DNA from: Eopsaltria australis
Taxonomy: Eukaryota; Chordata; Aves; Passeriformes; Petroicidae
Length of the DNA: 64,000 nucleotides
Direction: 5' to 3'
Assembly: GCA_034509425.1 (NCBI GenBank)
Contig: JAVTVJ010000343.1
Location: 186,001 to 250,000, forward strand
Numbering within the stretch: the stretch's first letter is position 1; each line of letters opens with the position of its first letter. Both the position numbers and the translations under genes were made by a program. This document shows, in pieces, positions 11,992-25,120 of the stretch. Below the pieces are notes generated by a model. The model worked only from the letters and a program-made list of their open reading frames with translations. It searched no databases and had not been told where the DNA came from.

Positions 11992-14557
11992 TCACTTTGA
12001 CTGGCCTGCAACCACTAACTTTTAACTTCGATTTTCACAAAGAAAAATACTAACTGCATTGCTCAACCATCCACAGCAGGATTATGTAGTATCATTTATC
12101 CCCTCAACAATTTGTCAGAATAATCAACGTAGCTGTTGATTGAACAGAACAAGGCAAATTATAAAGTTTCATGTAACAATTGCTAAGCATACCTACTTAG
12201 TACATCATTTCTATACCAATGCAGAACCAGGTCTGACATGTTATATAATGGACTGTATATTTTTAATTTACTGGACTGCACACTCAAGCCTTTGCAGCCA
12301 AATTTTTTTCTTTGCCATATCCTTATTTATATGGCAGTCAGTCCTCCTTCCACAAGTGCAGATGTGGTTGTTGTAGCACCATCACCTCAGAAGATGCTGC
12401 AGAGCTGTGCTGCAAACACTTGGTCACAGAGGAGGAAGACCAACCTGTGACAGCATCTTTCAAAAATGAGCCTGGCATGGCTTTCTAACACTGGTTTCCA
12501 CTGTGATGTTTTACTGGTCTGCCTGCTCCAACACATTGTGGTTGCTTAAAGAGCATTTTCTCTCCTACCTTGTCTTGTTCTCCTTCAGTTTTTGGCACAA
12601 GTGCAAGTGTGTTTAATCTGCTAATTGAGGGCTCCCCTCCACTTGCTGCAAGGGAGGAAGGGGCAGAAATAAAGGGGAAACATAAAGGACCTGCAGAGGC
12701 ACTCCTCTCACCACTTCCTACTCTCTGTGGCATTGGCATTGCTGGCTTTTATGAGAGCCCTCCAAGTGTTTTTGAATTAATGGGCATTTCCCCATCCCTT
12801 GTGTGGGCAAAGGAATGTTTCCAAAGAACCAGATTCAGTAAATTTAAAACAGTCAACGTGTAATAACACTGAACCACAGATCTTCTAAAAATAATGCGTG
12901 AGAGTGCTGGTTTTAGACGCATATGTTAAATGCAGCAATGTGAAAGGAAGCGCATTTTCTCACCAACATCATGGGGCTTTTTGGGGAAAAGATACAGGCG
13001 TGGCTTCATAGCTCTCCCCTGTGGCTGTCACACTCTAACAGCACCTAGACAAGAGAGCTTTGCACAAACCTGGTGCAGCGTGAGGTGCATCATCAGTCAA
13101 GCAATTGCCTCTGCTATTGGGCCTCTGAGCTCCCTTTGCACTTGTAGGCTTTAAATTTATGGAGTTTTACTGACAAGTAGGAATAAGTTGCCTTCAAACA
13201 CTGTCGAGCCTCATTTCTGTGCCCTGGTGCTGTGGACAACAGTTAAAGTTAACTGAAACAAACCAGAAACACAGCAGCAGCTTAAGGAAATACACTGAGT
13301 TTATGCTGAATTTATTTATGCTCCTCTTTCCCCACTGTGAATTCTGTAACTTTTCTGACTTGTGGTGCTCTATCATTTTATGCACTCAGTTTTGGATGGT
13401 TAAATTAAGGTATTTTTTTGTTTAATCAAGAAAAAAATATTTTCCTCATTTTAAGCCAAAATCTTTTTACTAGAAAAAAAAACATTATTTTGCTCCATTC
13501 CTCTGTAGTTCTAAATGTTACCTCAGCATAAACTCATATTTCGGTCCTTCCTTGGATTAAAATACCACATCTTTTTTTACCTTGTGCAGTTTTATGCAGT
13601 AGAAACTCTGGTAAATTCAGTGAAATTACCATGATGTACCTTTGGAGAGGGAGAGGGGTGATATAAACAGTCTAATGTACACTCTCACAGTACAAATTTA
13701 ATATAAGCATTACTTGTCTTTGGTCAAGACACTTTCTTTGGTGAAGACATCCAAATTCTGAACTTGTTGCTGTATATCTCTTGCCAAAGTCAGGAAAACC
13801 AAAAGAGTTGTTTTTTTTTTTAAATGAAGACAAGTGTCTGCACTCACTGGTTGCACAGACTGAACACATGTGGAGGAATCTATAGTGGGCTTTTTAATTT
13901 CTTTTTTCTTCAGAAGTTTTTAAGGATGGAAAATGCCATTTGGACAGTGACACAGATGTACTATGAAAGGAGTATTAAATGCAGTGACTGCAACAATAAA
14001 TGGTTACTATTTTTCCCTTCATGCTTTCTAAACTTGATGCATATTTAAATGAAATCCTGCTTTGAAGTAGGTAATTCAGAAGCCTGCTGTTAAAATGATT
14101 TGAATCTTTCCCAGCATCTATCCTCTCACACACAAGGAGGATACCTGATTTAACTGTTTGAAATTTAAAGTAGTCCATGTCTGGGCATACCTGACTCACT
14201 TAATGAATTTTGACAGTGCGGATGTCTTCTCTCTGGCTTAGCAATGAGATTCAGAATTTTGTTCTTGAAATAAGAGTTGTGTGTAAAAGCCTTACTTTTT
14301 CTCATATCATCTCATCACTCTTAAAATATGTAGTCATTGAACTATTCAAATATAGACTGTGTACTTTTTTAATAGCTTTGAGAATTATTTTGTATGATGA
14401 TTTTTTTAAATGAATGTGTACTCTAATAACAAAGCTTAAGATTTTACAGGAGTCACATTTTTAAGCAGTGTTTGTATACATTTTAACACTTTTTATATTT
14501 TCTATTATGATTTTGTATATTTTTATGTATACACAGTGTACAGATTTTTTTCCTGTA

Positions 14558-14563
14558 AATAAA
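14558..14563 (+). terminator. ST6GAL2: ST6GAL2 polyadenylation signal (AATAAA)
   Basis: A canonical AATAAA is followed within 10-40 nt by a T/GT-rich stretch (TTTGTTTTCATTTG, then GGAGTGCTGG), as expected of a vertebrate cleavage and polyadenylation site. It sits at the end of an AT-rich block (14460-14560). The octamer TGTAAATA, which fits the Pumilio consensus, overlaps it at 14555-14562. Assignment to ST6GAL2 is inferred from strand and distance. Confidence 0.6.
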
Positions 14564-14844
14564 ACATTTGTTTTCATTTGTTTAGGAGTGCTGGTCTTTT
14601 CATATTGCCTTAAGTGGATGACACTGAACTGCAGGTGGAACAAAAGATGGAAGGTGCCTGTCAGTTCTACCCACAATTTCCATGAAATCTTAAATGGAAA
14701 TGGACAGCTAATCTGACAAAGAGGTATCACAGTAAACTACAGAAAAGAGGCCAATATTGTAAAGCCAGTTTTATCCTGAAGTGGATGTGTGTACCCGAGC
14801 AGATGTGCTAGGATTCCCTGGGAGAATATATTCACCACACTGCT

Positions 14845-14871
14845 CAGTAAATTTCTGAGCAGTAAATTTCT
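14845..14871. repeat. tandem duplication of a 12-nt unit
   Basis: CAGTAAATTTCT occurs at 14845-14856 and again at 14860-14871 with period 15. It is a local slippage-type duplication of no evident function. Confidence 0.8.
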
Positions 14872-16023
14872 TGTGATTGTCAAGCCTTCTGTGGAGGTCA
14901 TGCTCTGATGACTTGGTGCTGTACTTGAAATGCTGATAGACTTCAGCTCAATGGCTGTGCCACCCTTTCAAGGAATCCAGTGTTGTGTTTAAGGGAGAAG
15001 AACAGGTTTTTTACTAAATTATTAATTAAAATGAAAGACAACTCACCAAAGGGAAAATGTAACTTGCCATTCAGTCTGTGATGTGTAATTCAATCACTAA
15101 AAGCCTGCTTACATCCATTAAATGTTAGGCACACTGCTGCTTTTGGTACAGGGGCCTGAGTTGGGCCAATGGAAGTGCTAATCAATGTTTTCATCCCAGG
15201 GACTCATCTTGAGTCCATGCCAACAAGAAAGCTGGTTACACATTAGTGGAATGCTAAAAGTTGGATTGCCATCATGTTCACTCCTGGCAGACAGTAATCA
15301 CCCAGCTCATCCTGTGTATTTCACCACCTCCTGACAGGCAGTGTGAGGGATTGGTTACTGATATGCAAGTAACACCTCTCAGAAAACTCACATCAGTGAG
15401 ATGCTCTAGAGGATAAACTGAATGCTGGGACCTACGAATGAAACAACTAATTGATACTTTTCAAATCCAGCAATGTTGCTTTTTTTATTTAAAAAACTAA
15501 CAAGAAAATATGATCACTGTATTCCATCTGTTAAATGCTCTGTCAGCTTTACTCTCTGTGACATCAGAGAGGACATTCTTGTCTCACTGCATTCAAACTG
15601 TACCTCGGTAGGAGGTGTAAATCCATGAGCTATATTGTGTGGGGTGCAGAGGACATCTTGCTTAAACACTATTCTTCAGCAGGGACAGCTGTAAGAGGTG
15701 CGACATTACCTTTCTGACAGAATCTCAGGGAGCCTTGGAGGCAACTCATTTTCAGGTTTATTCCCAAAATCGCACTGCCCTTTTCTGAACAACATGCCTT
15801 TGTCAGAGGTACCTTTTATCATTTTACTCATAGAAGCTGGCCATGTTTCACTTTAGTAGTTCTTAGGGTATTAATTCTATTGACAGATGAAACTTCATAC
15901 AGGCATTTTGGTCTGCTTATCTGCATTATTAGCTTGCCTGTTGTGATCTGGCTGAAAGACATATCTCAGGATGTTTAATTCAACTTGATGTCTTGAGTGG
16001 AGCATGAACGTGTTGAAGCAATT

Positions 16024-16556
16024 CACCCCTCTGGTGAGACCTCAGCTAGAGTACTGCATCCAGACCTGGGACCTCCAGCATAAGAAGGACATGGACTTGT
16101 TGGAGCAAATCCAGAGGAGACCCACAAAGAGGTCAGAGGGCTTGAGCACCTCTCTTGTAAGGAAAGGCTGAGAGAGTTAGGGTTGTTCAGCCTGAAGAAG
16201 ATAATGCTCTGGGGAGACCTTATCCTGGCCTTTCTGTATTTCAAGTGGACTTACAAGAAAGATGGGACAAGCTTTTTAGTAGGGCCTGTAGCAATAGGAC
16301 AAGGAGTAATGGTTTTAATCTAAAATAGCGTTGATTTTTATTAGATATAAGAAAGAAATTTTTTATGATGAGCATGGTGGAACACTGGAACAGGCTGTCT
16401 AGAGAGGTGGTGCCCCAACCCTGGAAACGTTCAAGGTCAGATTGGATGGGACTGTGAGGAGCCTGGCTAAGTTGAAGAAGGTCCTGATCACTGCAGGGAT
16501 GTAGGACTAGATGACCTTTAAAAGTACCTTCCAACTCTAACTATTCTGTGATACTA
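16024..16556 (+). mobile_element. CR1 LINE, 5'-truncated, plus strand
   Basis: About 530 bp matches the 3' part of avian CR1. It starts in the end of ORF2 (CTCTGGTGAGACCTCAGCTA, then GAGTACTGCATCCAG), runs through AGAAGGACATGGACTTGTTG and the CACTGGAACAGGCTG block, and ends with GACTAGATGACC and ATTCTGTGATACTAT. CR1 is the dominant non-LTR retrotransposon of birds and most copies are 5'-truncated like this. Frameshifts and internal changes show it is an inactive relic. Confidence 0.92.
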
Positions 16557-19500
16557 TAAGAACAGCTAGACAAGCTGGGGAGGGAGCCAGTCTTTTACTA
16601 TAATCACATCAACCATCTTCTGCAGGTAATTGCACCTGCAGCACTGATCAAACAGTATCTTACTGTGGGACTGCATCAATTAGTGTGAACAGAACACTAA
16701 CACTTGTGCTTTGTTTGGACCTCTGTTCCAGCTTTCTTGGTATCTTGATCTTTCCAGGTGACAAATTTGATTGCTTCATCAGCATAGCATGGATTTATCT
16801 GCTGCACCCCAAAACTTACCAGTTTCTACTCCATATATATATCCTTCCTAGTTTTTTTAGATTCTACTTTCTTACACCAGTAAGTTACTCCAGAGAATGC
16901 ACTTTAAAGAAATGGCAATACTGTTGTGGAAGTATAGTCTGACCCCAAAGCTTCATGCCTTGATAACCAAGGCAAGTAAGAAGTGCATGCCCTGGTATTT
17001 CTATTTCCAAAAGACAAGGTAAGTAAATGCTTATTTAGTTTGATGAAAATATTAACTCATTCTATTAAATTGACTGGGAAGTAACTATAATGCAGTAATA
17101 TAGTGGAGCTTTTCTACACTGGAGGCAGAATGGCCACCAGAAAACTGGCAGCACAAGTAGATTGTGACAAATCACAGGGGGAATCATTGCTGGTGTGATT
17201 TCTGGATTCTTAAAAATTACAAAAATAAAGAATGAAGTCCAGTGAAAGGAAGAGGGAGAGACAAGGAATTATTAAAGACACCATGAAAACAGAAAGCAAC
17301 AGCTAGAAGATGTACCATACTAGATGGGCAGGACTGTTGCTTTCTCCTAATAGTCACTTACTTGGGTTTGGCATTTTGTTTTCTTATGGTTTTTTTGTGC
17401 ACATTTGGAGAGAAACCCAACTCATCTGTTGGTACTCATGTTGCTGCTGTCAGGTTTAGTGCACTGGGATGTGATCTTAAAATGAAGAATTACAGTAAAG
17501 AACAGAGTTCTGCTGGAGTTCAGCTTCTTTGTAAACAAATGAATCCCACAAATTTAACTGAGAAGAGACTAATGGGGTTACACTGCTACACTCTGAACAA
17601 CCTCCATGTGCTTATAGTCACTGTATGGTAACTGATATAAGAAAACCAGTTTCCTCTGGTGACCTATTTCTGCACATAGACAAACACAAACTTCCTCTTG
17701 GTTCCAAGATGCTGACAGGTAGGAGATAATTACTGTAGCAACAACTCCTTACATGCTTGTGAGAGGACTCCAGAAACCCTGAGGGTTATGGAGGGCAGGC
17801 AACAGGCATCACAGGTGCCTTGATTTTATGGAAGCAGACAGAGGGAAAAAACTACAGCCAGTGCTGACTCCAGGCTGTGTCAGCTGCTGTTAATTACCTT
17901 GCTCCCAGACAACTGGTGGCTCAGTTGTCTGACTGCAACTGAGCTGCCTGATTAAAATATTTTACTGCCCTGCCTTCTAAACAGTAGTTGTTTTCCAGCC
18001 TCAGTCCTGGAGCACTGATGGATGTGTTGTACTGGCTGCATCTTGCACTGCTGCTACCATGTGCAGCAGGTGTGTCTCCTGTGCAGGTGAGGCCCTCGGG
18101 GTCGGGGGTGTGGGAGTGTTGCTAATGGAACAGGTTTGGGTGATTCTGGATTGTTTTAGTTGGAATAAATCTAGAAGGCTTTATCTTTTATATATTGTTT
18201 AGTGATAGTAATTCTAGGAAATGTAACATGAACATGCCTCAAGATGTTAGAATTCATGTGAGTTGTCTTATGGTTTGTAAACTAGGCAGCATTCTCAATT
18301 TAAAGTATCTACGCTTTGGACTAAGACAGGGACAGCATGAAAAATTTTCAGCAAATTACGGTAGGAAGCATGCAACATGTGTCTTGGGCAAGCTAAAAGT
18401 GCCAGAGGTCTATCCCTTAGCCCAGCCTTAATGCCCATGAGGCACATGAGCCAGGAGATTTATCTAAAGTGCTGTGTCCTGAGCATGAAGACAGATGACC
18501 AGAAAGGAAAAGTGAGAAAGGTTTTGTTCTGGACCTGTTTCTGAGCCTGCTTTTTCAGTAAAAAGCAGATGCTTCCAACTGGTTCAAGCTTTTTTCCCCT
18601 AGCAATATGCCTCTTTGGATGTGTTGGGTTGTTTTCCAGTTATTTCCAGTGCTTGTTTTTGTCTATATAAATGAAATTAAAAGCTATCTGATGGACCTAA
18701 TTTAGACTTTACAAATGCATGGGGTTGAATGTAGCTGTCAGACCGTTAGCCATTTTAATGACTAGTTGTAGCATCCCAAGAAGTAGAGATGAGACGAAAA
18801 CATGTAAACTGTTACCAAAATAATATTAACAAAGTTTTTCTACAGTAGAAGAGAAAGGAAGGCAGTAACAACTGAGCATATACCATGTCTGAGAAATACT
18901 GCCTTATGTTCATGGTTGTAGCATGCTATTCAGATAATTATTTTAAAATACTCCTTTTAGATAAGTCCCTATGAAACATGGGCCCTCATATAAAGTTAAC
19001 AAAGTGGGAGATCAAAGCTGAAGGGATCATAAAGTGGGGACAGTTATTTTGTCAGAGGAAATGGGGAAACTTTTCTTTGCCCATACTTCAGTGTAATCAG
19101 CATGGCTGCTGAACTTCAAAGGGATTGATTATGCACATGAAAGCAAATATTAACAATGCTACTGTGTCTTCAATGCACATTGGTTTAAGACAGCACAGGG
19201 TTGCTTTCAATGGTTTTATCACTGCAGGAAAAACAGACCAGTTGTCATATTTATCTCACACATGCTCTTCCCTGGCCTTAAACAGAGCTACTAATCCCCA
19301 TACAGTATACAATACGAGCAGCATGTGAAGTTACTTTCCCCTACCTAAAAGAAACTTAAAAGAGTTTCATAAAGCAACATGAGGAATAAGAACAGGCAAA
19401 GAACTTCAGTGAATAGCAACAAAATGGATCCTGCCTGTTTCCTATTCCCATTTGATAAGTTAGAATTGTTTTGGGTTTTGCAGTGTGATTGATGGATCCT

Positions 19501-20186
19501 GACTAACAGAGCCAGCAGCAAATTTACCAGTCCCTACAGTAACATTCTACTTCATGAGGAGAAATGAAGGGTCTATTACCACTGTAATATGGGATGAGTG
19601 ATTCCAGATCATTTTAAAGTAACTTGCATTTTGCTGGAAGTTCAAAGCATAACAATGAGAAGTATTTTGACACTTGAAAAATCTATGTGTTTATTTAGCT
19701 ACAGTCAATATGCTGTTCTGCTGACCCAGTTTTTTCTTGTATTTTCAGTTCTTCAGCCATGGACTCTAGATCAGCCCAAATGGATTAAAATAAAGACTCC
19801 AGCTAACTGTGATGGGTTTATGCTGGTATATTCCTGCCCCAATCTTGCTATGAATATAGCACATTATTAAATATTTGTAGAAACGTGATCTTGTTGTGTT
19901 GGGAGAGTTTTGGCTGGTTGGTTAGTTTGTTGGTTTCTTTGCAGTAGGTTATGAATTGTTTATTTTTAGCTATGTATGTATTACAATGTTTAGGGAAAAC
20001 AGATCTTCCAGGTGTTCCTTACAGATTTTCATTAAGGCTGAGACCCAGAACACTGCACAAGGAAATCCAAAGCGTTCTTTCCATGAGGTTAGTTTTGTAG
20101 TAATAAAATACCAATGGCTATCTTCCCTTCTGAATTTCTCAGGGTCTTTTTGTTTGAGGGTTGGTCACTCTTGCATTCTGCTAAGT

Positions 20187-20200
20187 CACACACACACACA
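20187..20200. repeat. (CA)7 microsatellite
   Basis: Seven perfect CA units lie in intergenic DNA. The array is short and may be weakly polymorphic. Confidence 0.9.
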
Positions 20201-23200
20201 GAAACTTCAGCAGCTCTTGGGCATTTTACCTACTGATTCTTCCTTGGCACTAATTAATTCTACCTCTGGCTAAAACACAGGTTCTAACGTGCCTCCTCCT
20301 CCCCCAGCTTTCCTGACCACCTGCCCTGTTGCTTCTGTGGTCCAAATTATATTTCCATCAATTGCTATGAATGAGATACAGGAAGTTCTCTGATATGGGA
20401 AAGCTAGAAGAACCTTTTAATTGCCAGATAAGCATTCTACTGCTGGATGAGGGCACTTGTTACTTTTTCAAGAAAGGAGAGCTGCAATATGTAAGTGGTG
20501 GGTATAAAGGATGAGAACTAAGTCTTCCCTGTATTTTACTTTTATCTTGGTTTGCAGGCAATTAGTATTGATTTTGCCCAAGGCAGAATTAGAAATTACC
20601 GAGAGGGGTTTGATTTGTGATTGTGTTTTAGTGGCAGTCATTTGGTTTTATGTGTTAGTAATGCAGTAGCACAACCCACTGGGCTGAGAAATCAGAATTT
20701 CTGTTCTGACAGAATTTTTAATTCTTCTATAATTTCTTTCTTATATTGAACAAAACCAAAACAAATTATCAAAAAATTCCAGACAAAACCCTAGACTATC
20801 AAAATATTCAATCAGAGGTAGATGTCTTTATGGATTTATAGTTCAACTTCATTCCGAATGTTCCCCTATAAATTAGATCACTGGGCTGGGCTACATTTCA
20901 CTGCATTTCCTCCCCCTGAACAGCTGAGTCACTGCTGTTCCTGCACATGGGGGGATGCAGTGTGGTAAGAGAGCTTGATCTGCTGGTGAAGGGCAGTGTT
21001 TTTCATTGAAGATACTTTTGACAGGAACCCAGGTGTAGAAGCTTAAGCATGGAGAGCAGGGCTGAAATGTTCTTTTTTTTCCCTGCTGAAAATAAAATTG
21101 GCCAAATGAACAGCTTCTCTAATATTGAAGAAGCCACATTTTACACAGAGAAAATGCTTTACTGGGAAATGGACTAACAAGTACCAAAGGTGCCTGGATT
21201 TTTTTTTTTCTAACTTACATAGAAATTCCTTGGTTGTGAAGTTGGTGCTCACTGTGAGAGAGGTGAAGAGCGGTGAAGGTGAAAAGGAAGACAAGTGATA
21301 CAAGTTTTTGGTTAACCTTTGAATCCTACTTGAAGTGTATTACTATTGACCTAAAGCCAGCAAACACAGAAGTCCTGTAAAGCCTTGGATGAGTTGTAAG
21401 GTCTTGAGTTCAAGTGTTTTCCCTGAAGGGTTTGAACATTACATCTGAAGCAGGGTCATTCATAAAGTACTCAGCATACAATAGTTGCACCTTACGTAGC
21501 AGATCCCTGCATATTTCTATACACCCATTTCTGAAAATCTGGTTCTAATTTAGATAAAGAGATTTAAGAAGTCACTGTAGAGCTGATGTTCTTGTTTTCA
21601 GTTCAGATTCTGAAGATAATACTAATAATCAGGGGAGTTAAAACACTGCAAACAAGACAGAAACAAGAAATAACTCTAACTATACTGAGGTGTTGGTTCT
21701 CTACTAACATCCAGTGAATGCCTAAAGAGTTTCCCAAATGAAATACCCAGTTCCAAGCATGAGTACCAAAATTATAATTTGAATAATTGTTTTGAACAAG
21801 AGATTATGAAATGAATTATACTAGTTCACACTAGCAATGTGGGGACAGAAAGTGATCTGTTTATGGTGTCCCAGTATGAGGAAAAGACAACTACCAAAGA
21901 AGGGCTTTTTGAAGAATAAAGGTTTATAAAATGGCTACAAATAAATTTAGTTTGAGAGCAGTTATTATACTAAACATCAGAGGAACAAAGCTCTGTAATA
22001 GCTTCTACTTCAAAAGACAATGAACCTCAAATTTCTTTTCATTTGGACACAGTCGGATTTCTGAATTACATTAAATGATGCAGTTTATAATGAAAAGGGG
22101 ATTATTCTAATGAATTACAGGCCCACTACAGTTATATATTGTATTTTCCATTCTGTGGCAATGATTATTTCTTTGAGCACAGCAGACTTTTTGCCCTGGA
22201 GGAAGAAGGACATCAGGATAAAATCATAAAATAAAGTTCTACAAATTTGAATTAGAATTGCCAATCAAATCCATGAGTGTTTGAGCACTAATCTAACCTT
22301 TAATCCTGCTGTAAGACTAGGATGATGATGATAATCATATGCTTTACAAGATACCAAAGATTAACTCAATTAAAAATATTTATTTAGTGGAGGTTACATA
22401 AATGCTGAAAAATATCCTCTGTCTAGGAAAACTAATTTTGGTTTTTCTCCATCCATCTAATCTGAAATGATTGTTGCTTCAATTCATAGTAAGATACATA
22501 ACTGCAAAGACATGTGTGGTGCACACAATAAAACTCTGAGAAGTAATCTCAACTGACACAATATGTAGAAAAATGTCCTGCTCTGAATAAAATTTTTCTA
22601 TTATGCCACTGCCACATGACAAAAGATTATTCAGTTACTGAGAGGAAAATTAGAGGCTCTGTCACCTCCAGTGTTACTCTTAGTTTTTCAAATCTTTTTC
22701 ATCTGTTGAATTTGATTGCCCTCATAAAGCAACTAAATTACTTGTCTATCTAATATGTTGTATTGCATTGCATTTCAGAATCTTGCATTCTGTTTTCTTC
22801 AGCTCATCTATGCTTGCATTCAGCTTTGAAATGGTAAATTGTACCAAATACTTAACTGGAGTCCTACTTATAAAACTTGGACATATTATAGAAAAACAGA
22901 AACATTAGAATTGAAATGGGGAATTCTGAGGCTAAATTCATGCTTGACCTTAACCAAACCAAGGTGTGGGCTAAAATTGAGTCTGATCCCTGACCTGCAG
23001 CTGAGACCACTGCAACAGACAATCCTGTGACATCCATTCAGTGTGGCTTGGCAATGCCATTTTGAAGAACAGCTCAAGTGTAGACTACCTGTGGATCACA
23101 TGTGCCTTTGTACGACTTTAACTGTCCACATCAAACTTGGAAATCAGTTCAGACAAAACTGCCAAGTGCCTTCATTGACTTCTAGATCACACTGAAGTAA

Positions 23201-24185
23201 TGGAAAGTGAGAAAGAGCACAATTGCTAATATTTCATCCTTTTCCCCGCTGTATTTCTCTTAGGACTAGCTGAGCTCTTGACTATCCAGACTCTCCCTTG
23301 AGAACAGATGTACCTGTGAAGCCAGCAAAGAAGCACCACTTTGATTTAGTTTCCTATGATGTCTTCTTGCAAGAGCAAACAGGCTACCAAGGGACCTTGC
23401 TTACAAAAATCCTAACACCTTTTTTTTGGCTGAGAACATACCACATTTCTTGCTCTACAGTAAGCTCTGAATACTGGAAATTTCCATTTATCTATCAATC
23501 TATCCAATTTAATGTTACAGGTGGAAGTGTATGAAAAACAGCTGATTGTAAATGAAGTTCTGAAACTGCCAGCACAACTGTAGGCTGATCGTGATAGGCA
23601 AGGGCAAACTATTTGACTGAAGCTGTTTTTCCTGTACTACAGAAAATTTGAGGCATGTAACCTTACAATTTCTCTGAATTCCTGAACAGTTTGTTGTTTT
23701 ATTGCCTTCTGGGTAGTGACAATGATTCTAGAGGTGAACTCTTCCCCTACAGCTATTTCCTTGCAAGCCCTCAAACAGGCAGCAATGTAAATCTCCTGTC
23801 ATTCAATCACTGCAGTTAATGCTGATTTATTTCCCTGTCTTCACTATAGTGTGACTCTAACCCCTTCTATTGACCAGCATGGCCTGCAAGGTAGTCAGGA
23901 AGCAGCTGAGGCAATGTTCCCTTTTCTCTAAGCTAATCATAATGAAGATACTCTAAAACTGACATGGACTCTTAAACTGAGATGCAGCTATACTTTTGTT
24001 TTGAAATTTGGCTGGTACAAATATGACAAAATGTTACCTGCATCATGCCTAGGAGTTTATTTTAAATTACACTGATCACTTAAACTTCTGAATAAATAGG
24101 TTAGTCCATTCAGGTTTAGAGAGTAAGTGGAAAGAACAAAGAAAAAACATATTAAATATGTTATATGACAAAATCACTTCCTGTA

Positions 24186-25120
24186 TCATTGAATGTTATA
24201 ATGAGTTGGGTTGGCTTGGAAGGGACCTTTAAAGATCATCTAGTTCCAACCACCCTGGCAGGGCAGGGACATCTTTCACAGGATTGTTTTTCTCAAAGCC
24301 CTATCCAACCTGGCCTTGAACAATTCAGGGTATCCACAGGGTATCCACACTTCTCTGGACAACCTGTTCCAGTGTATTATCTTCCTCTGTGTAAAAGAAA
24401 AGAAAAAAATATTTTTTATATCCAATATAAATCTATCTTCTTTCAGTTTAAAAGCACTTCTCCTTTTCCTGTCACTACAGACCCTGGTGAAAGGTCACCA
24501 TCTGTCTCCATTATAAGCTCCAAGTATTGACAGACCACAACAAGATTTCCTCAGAGCCTTCCCTACTCCAGGCTGAGCAACTCAAACTTTCTCAAGACTT
24601 TTTTCAGTGGAGAAGACTCCCAGCCCTCTGACCTTTATCATGACCCTCTTGTGGACTTGCTCTGACAGGTTCATGTCTTTCCTGTGCTGGGAGCCCAGAG
24701 CTGGATACAGTACCCCAGGTGGAGCCTCAGCAGAGCAGAGTAGAGGAGCCCTGCTGGCTATGCTGCTTTGGATGCAGCCCAGGAGACAACTGACTTTCTG
24801 GGCTACAAGCTCACATTGACAGGCCATGTTCAGATTTTCACTCACCAGTGCTGCCAAGTCCTCCACAGGGCTGCTCTCAGTCCATTTATTCCTTAATCTG
24901 TACAGATACTGGTGGTTGCCCTGACCCAGGTGCAGGACATTGCACTTGACCTTGAATTTCATAGCATTTGCTCAGGCTCACTCCTCAAGCCTGTAAAGGT
25001 CCCTCTGGATGGCATCCCTTCCCTCAAGCACCTAAAGGACACCACTTGGTTCGGTGTCATCTGAGGGTACCTGCAATCTTCCTGTCTCTTTGATGAGGAT
25101 ACCAGACAATATTGGACCCT
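24186..25120 (-). mobile_element. CR1 LINE, 5'-truncated, minus strand
   Basis: This is the longest CR1 copy in the window, about 930 bp and inverted. Its 3' end is at 24186. Near it are the reverse complements of the CR1 landmarks for GGAAGGGACC and AGATCATCTAGTTCCAACC, followed by the block around CTGTTCCAGTG. The upstream end reaches the region reading GATGAGGATACCAGACAATA on the plus strand, beyond which the match fades. ORFs of 121 and 126 codons here are CR1-derived chance frames. An 11-nt tandem duplication (AGGGTATCCAC twice, 24327-24348) lies inside it. Confidence 0.9.

Larger units (their letters stand above)
9924..14580 (+). other. ST6GAL2: ST6GAL2 3' UTR (inferred)
   Basis: About 4.65 kb of AU-rich sequence lies between the ST6GAL2 stop codon and the best polyadenylation signal. 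I take it as the 3' UTR because long 3' UTRs are known for this gene and because the last 150 bases have the look of a UTR end. It contains a 14-nt poly-T (11152-11165), an 18-nt poly-A (11974-11991) and two earlier AATAAA hexamers, at 12668-12673 and 13995-14000, which could give shorter transcripts. I see no transposon of recognisable type and no credible ORF. The exact cleavage site cannot be read from sequence alone. Confidence 0.6.

Noticed and set aside
24165..24962. Open frames of 121 and 126 codons
   Set aside because: Both lie inside the minus-strand CR1 copy. They are frames of a decayed non-coding 3' portion.
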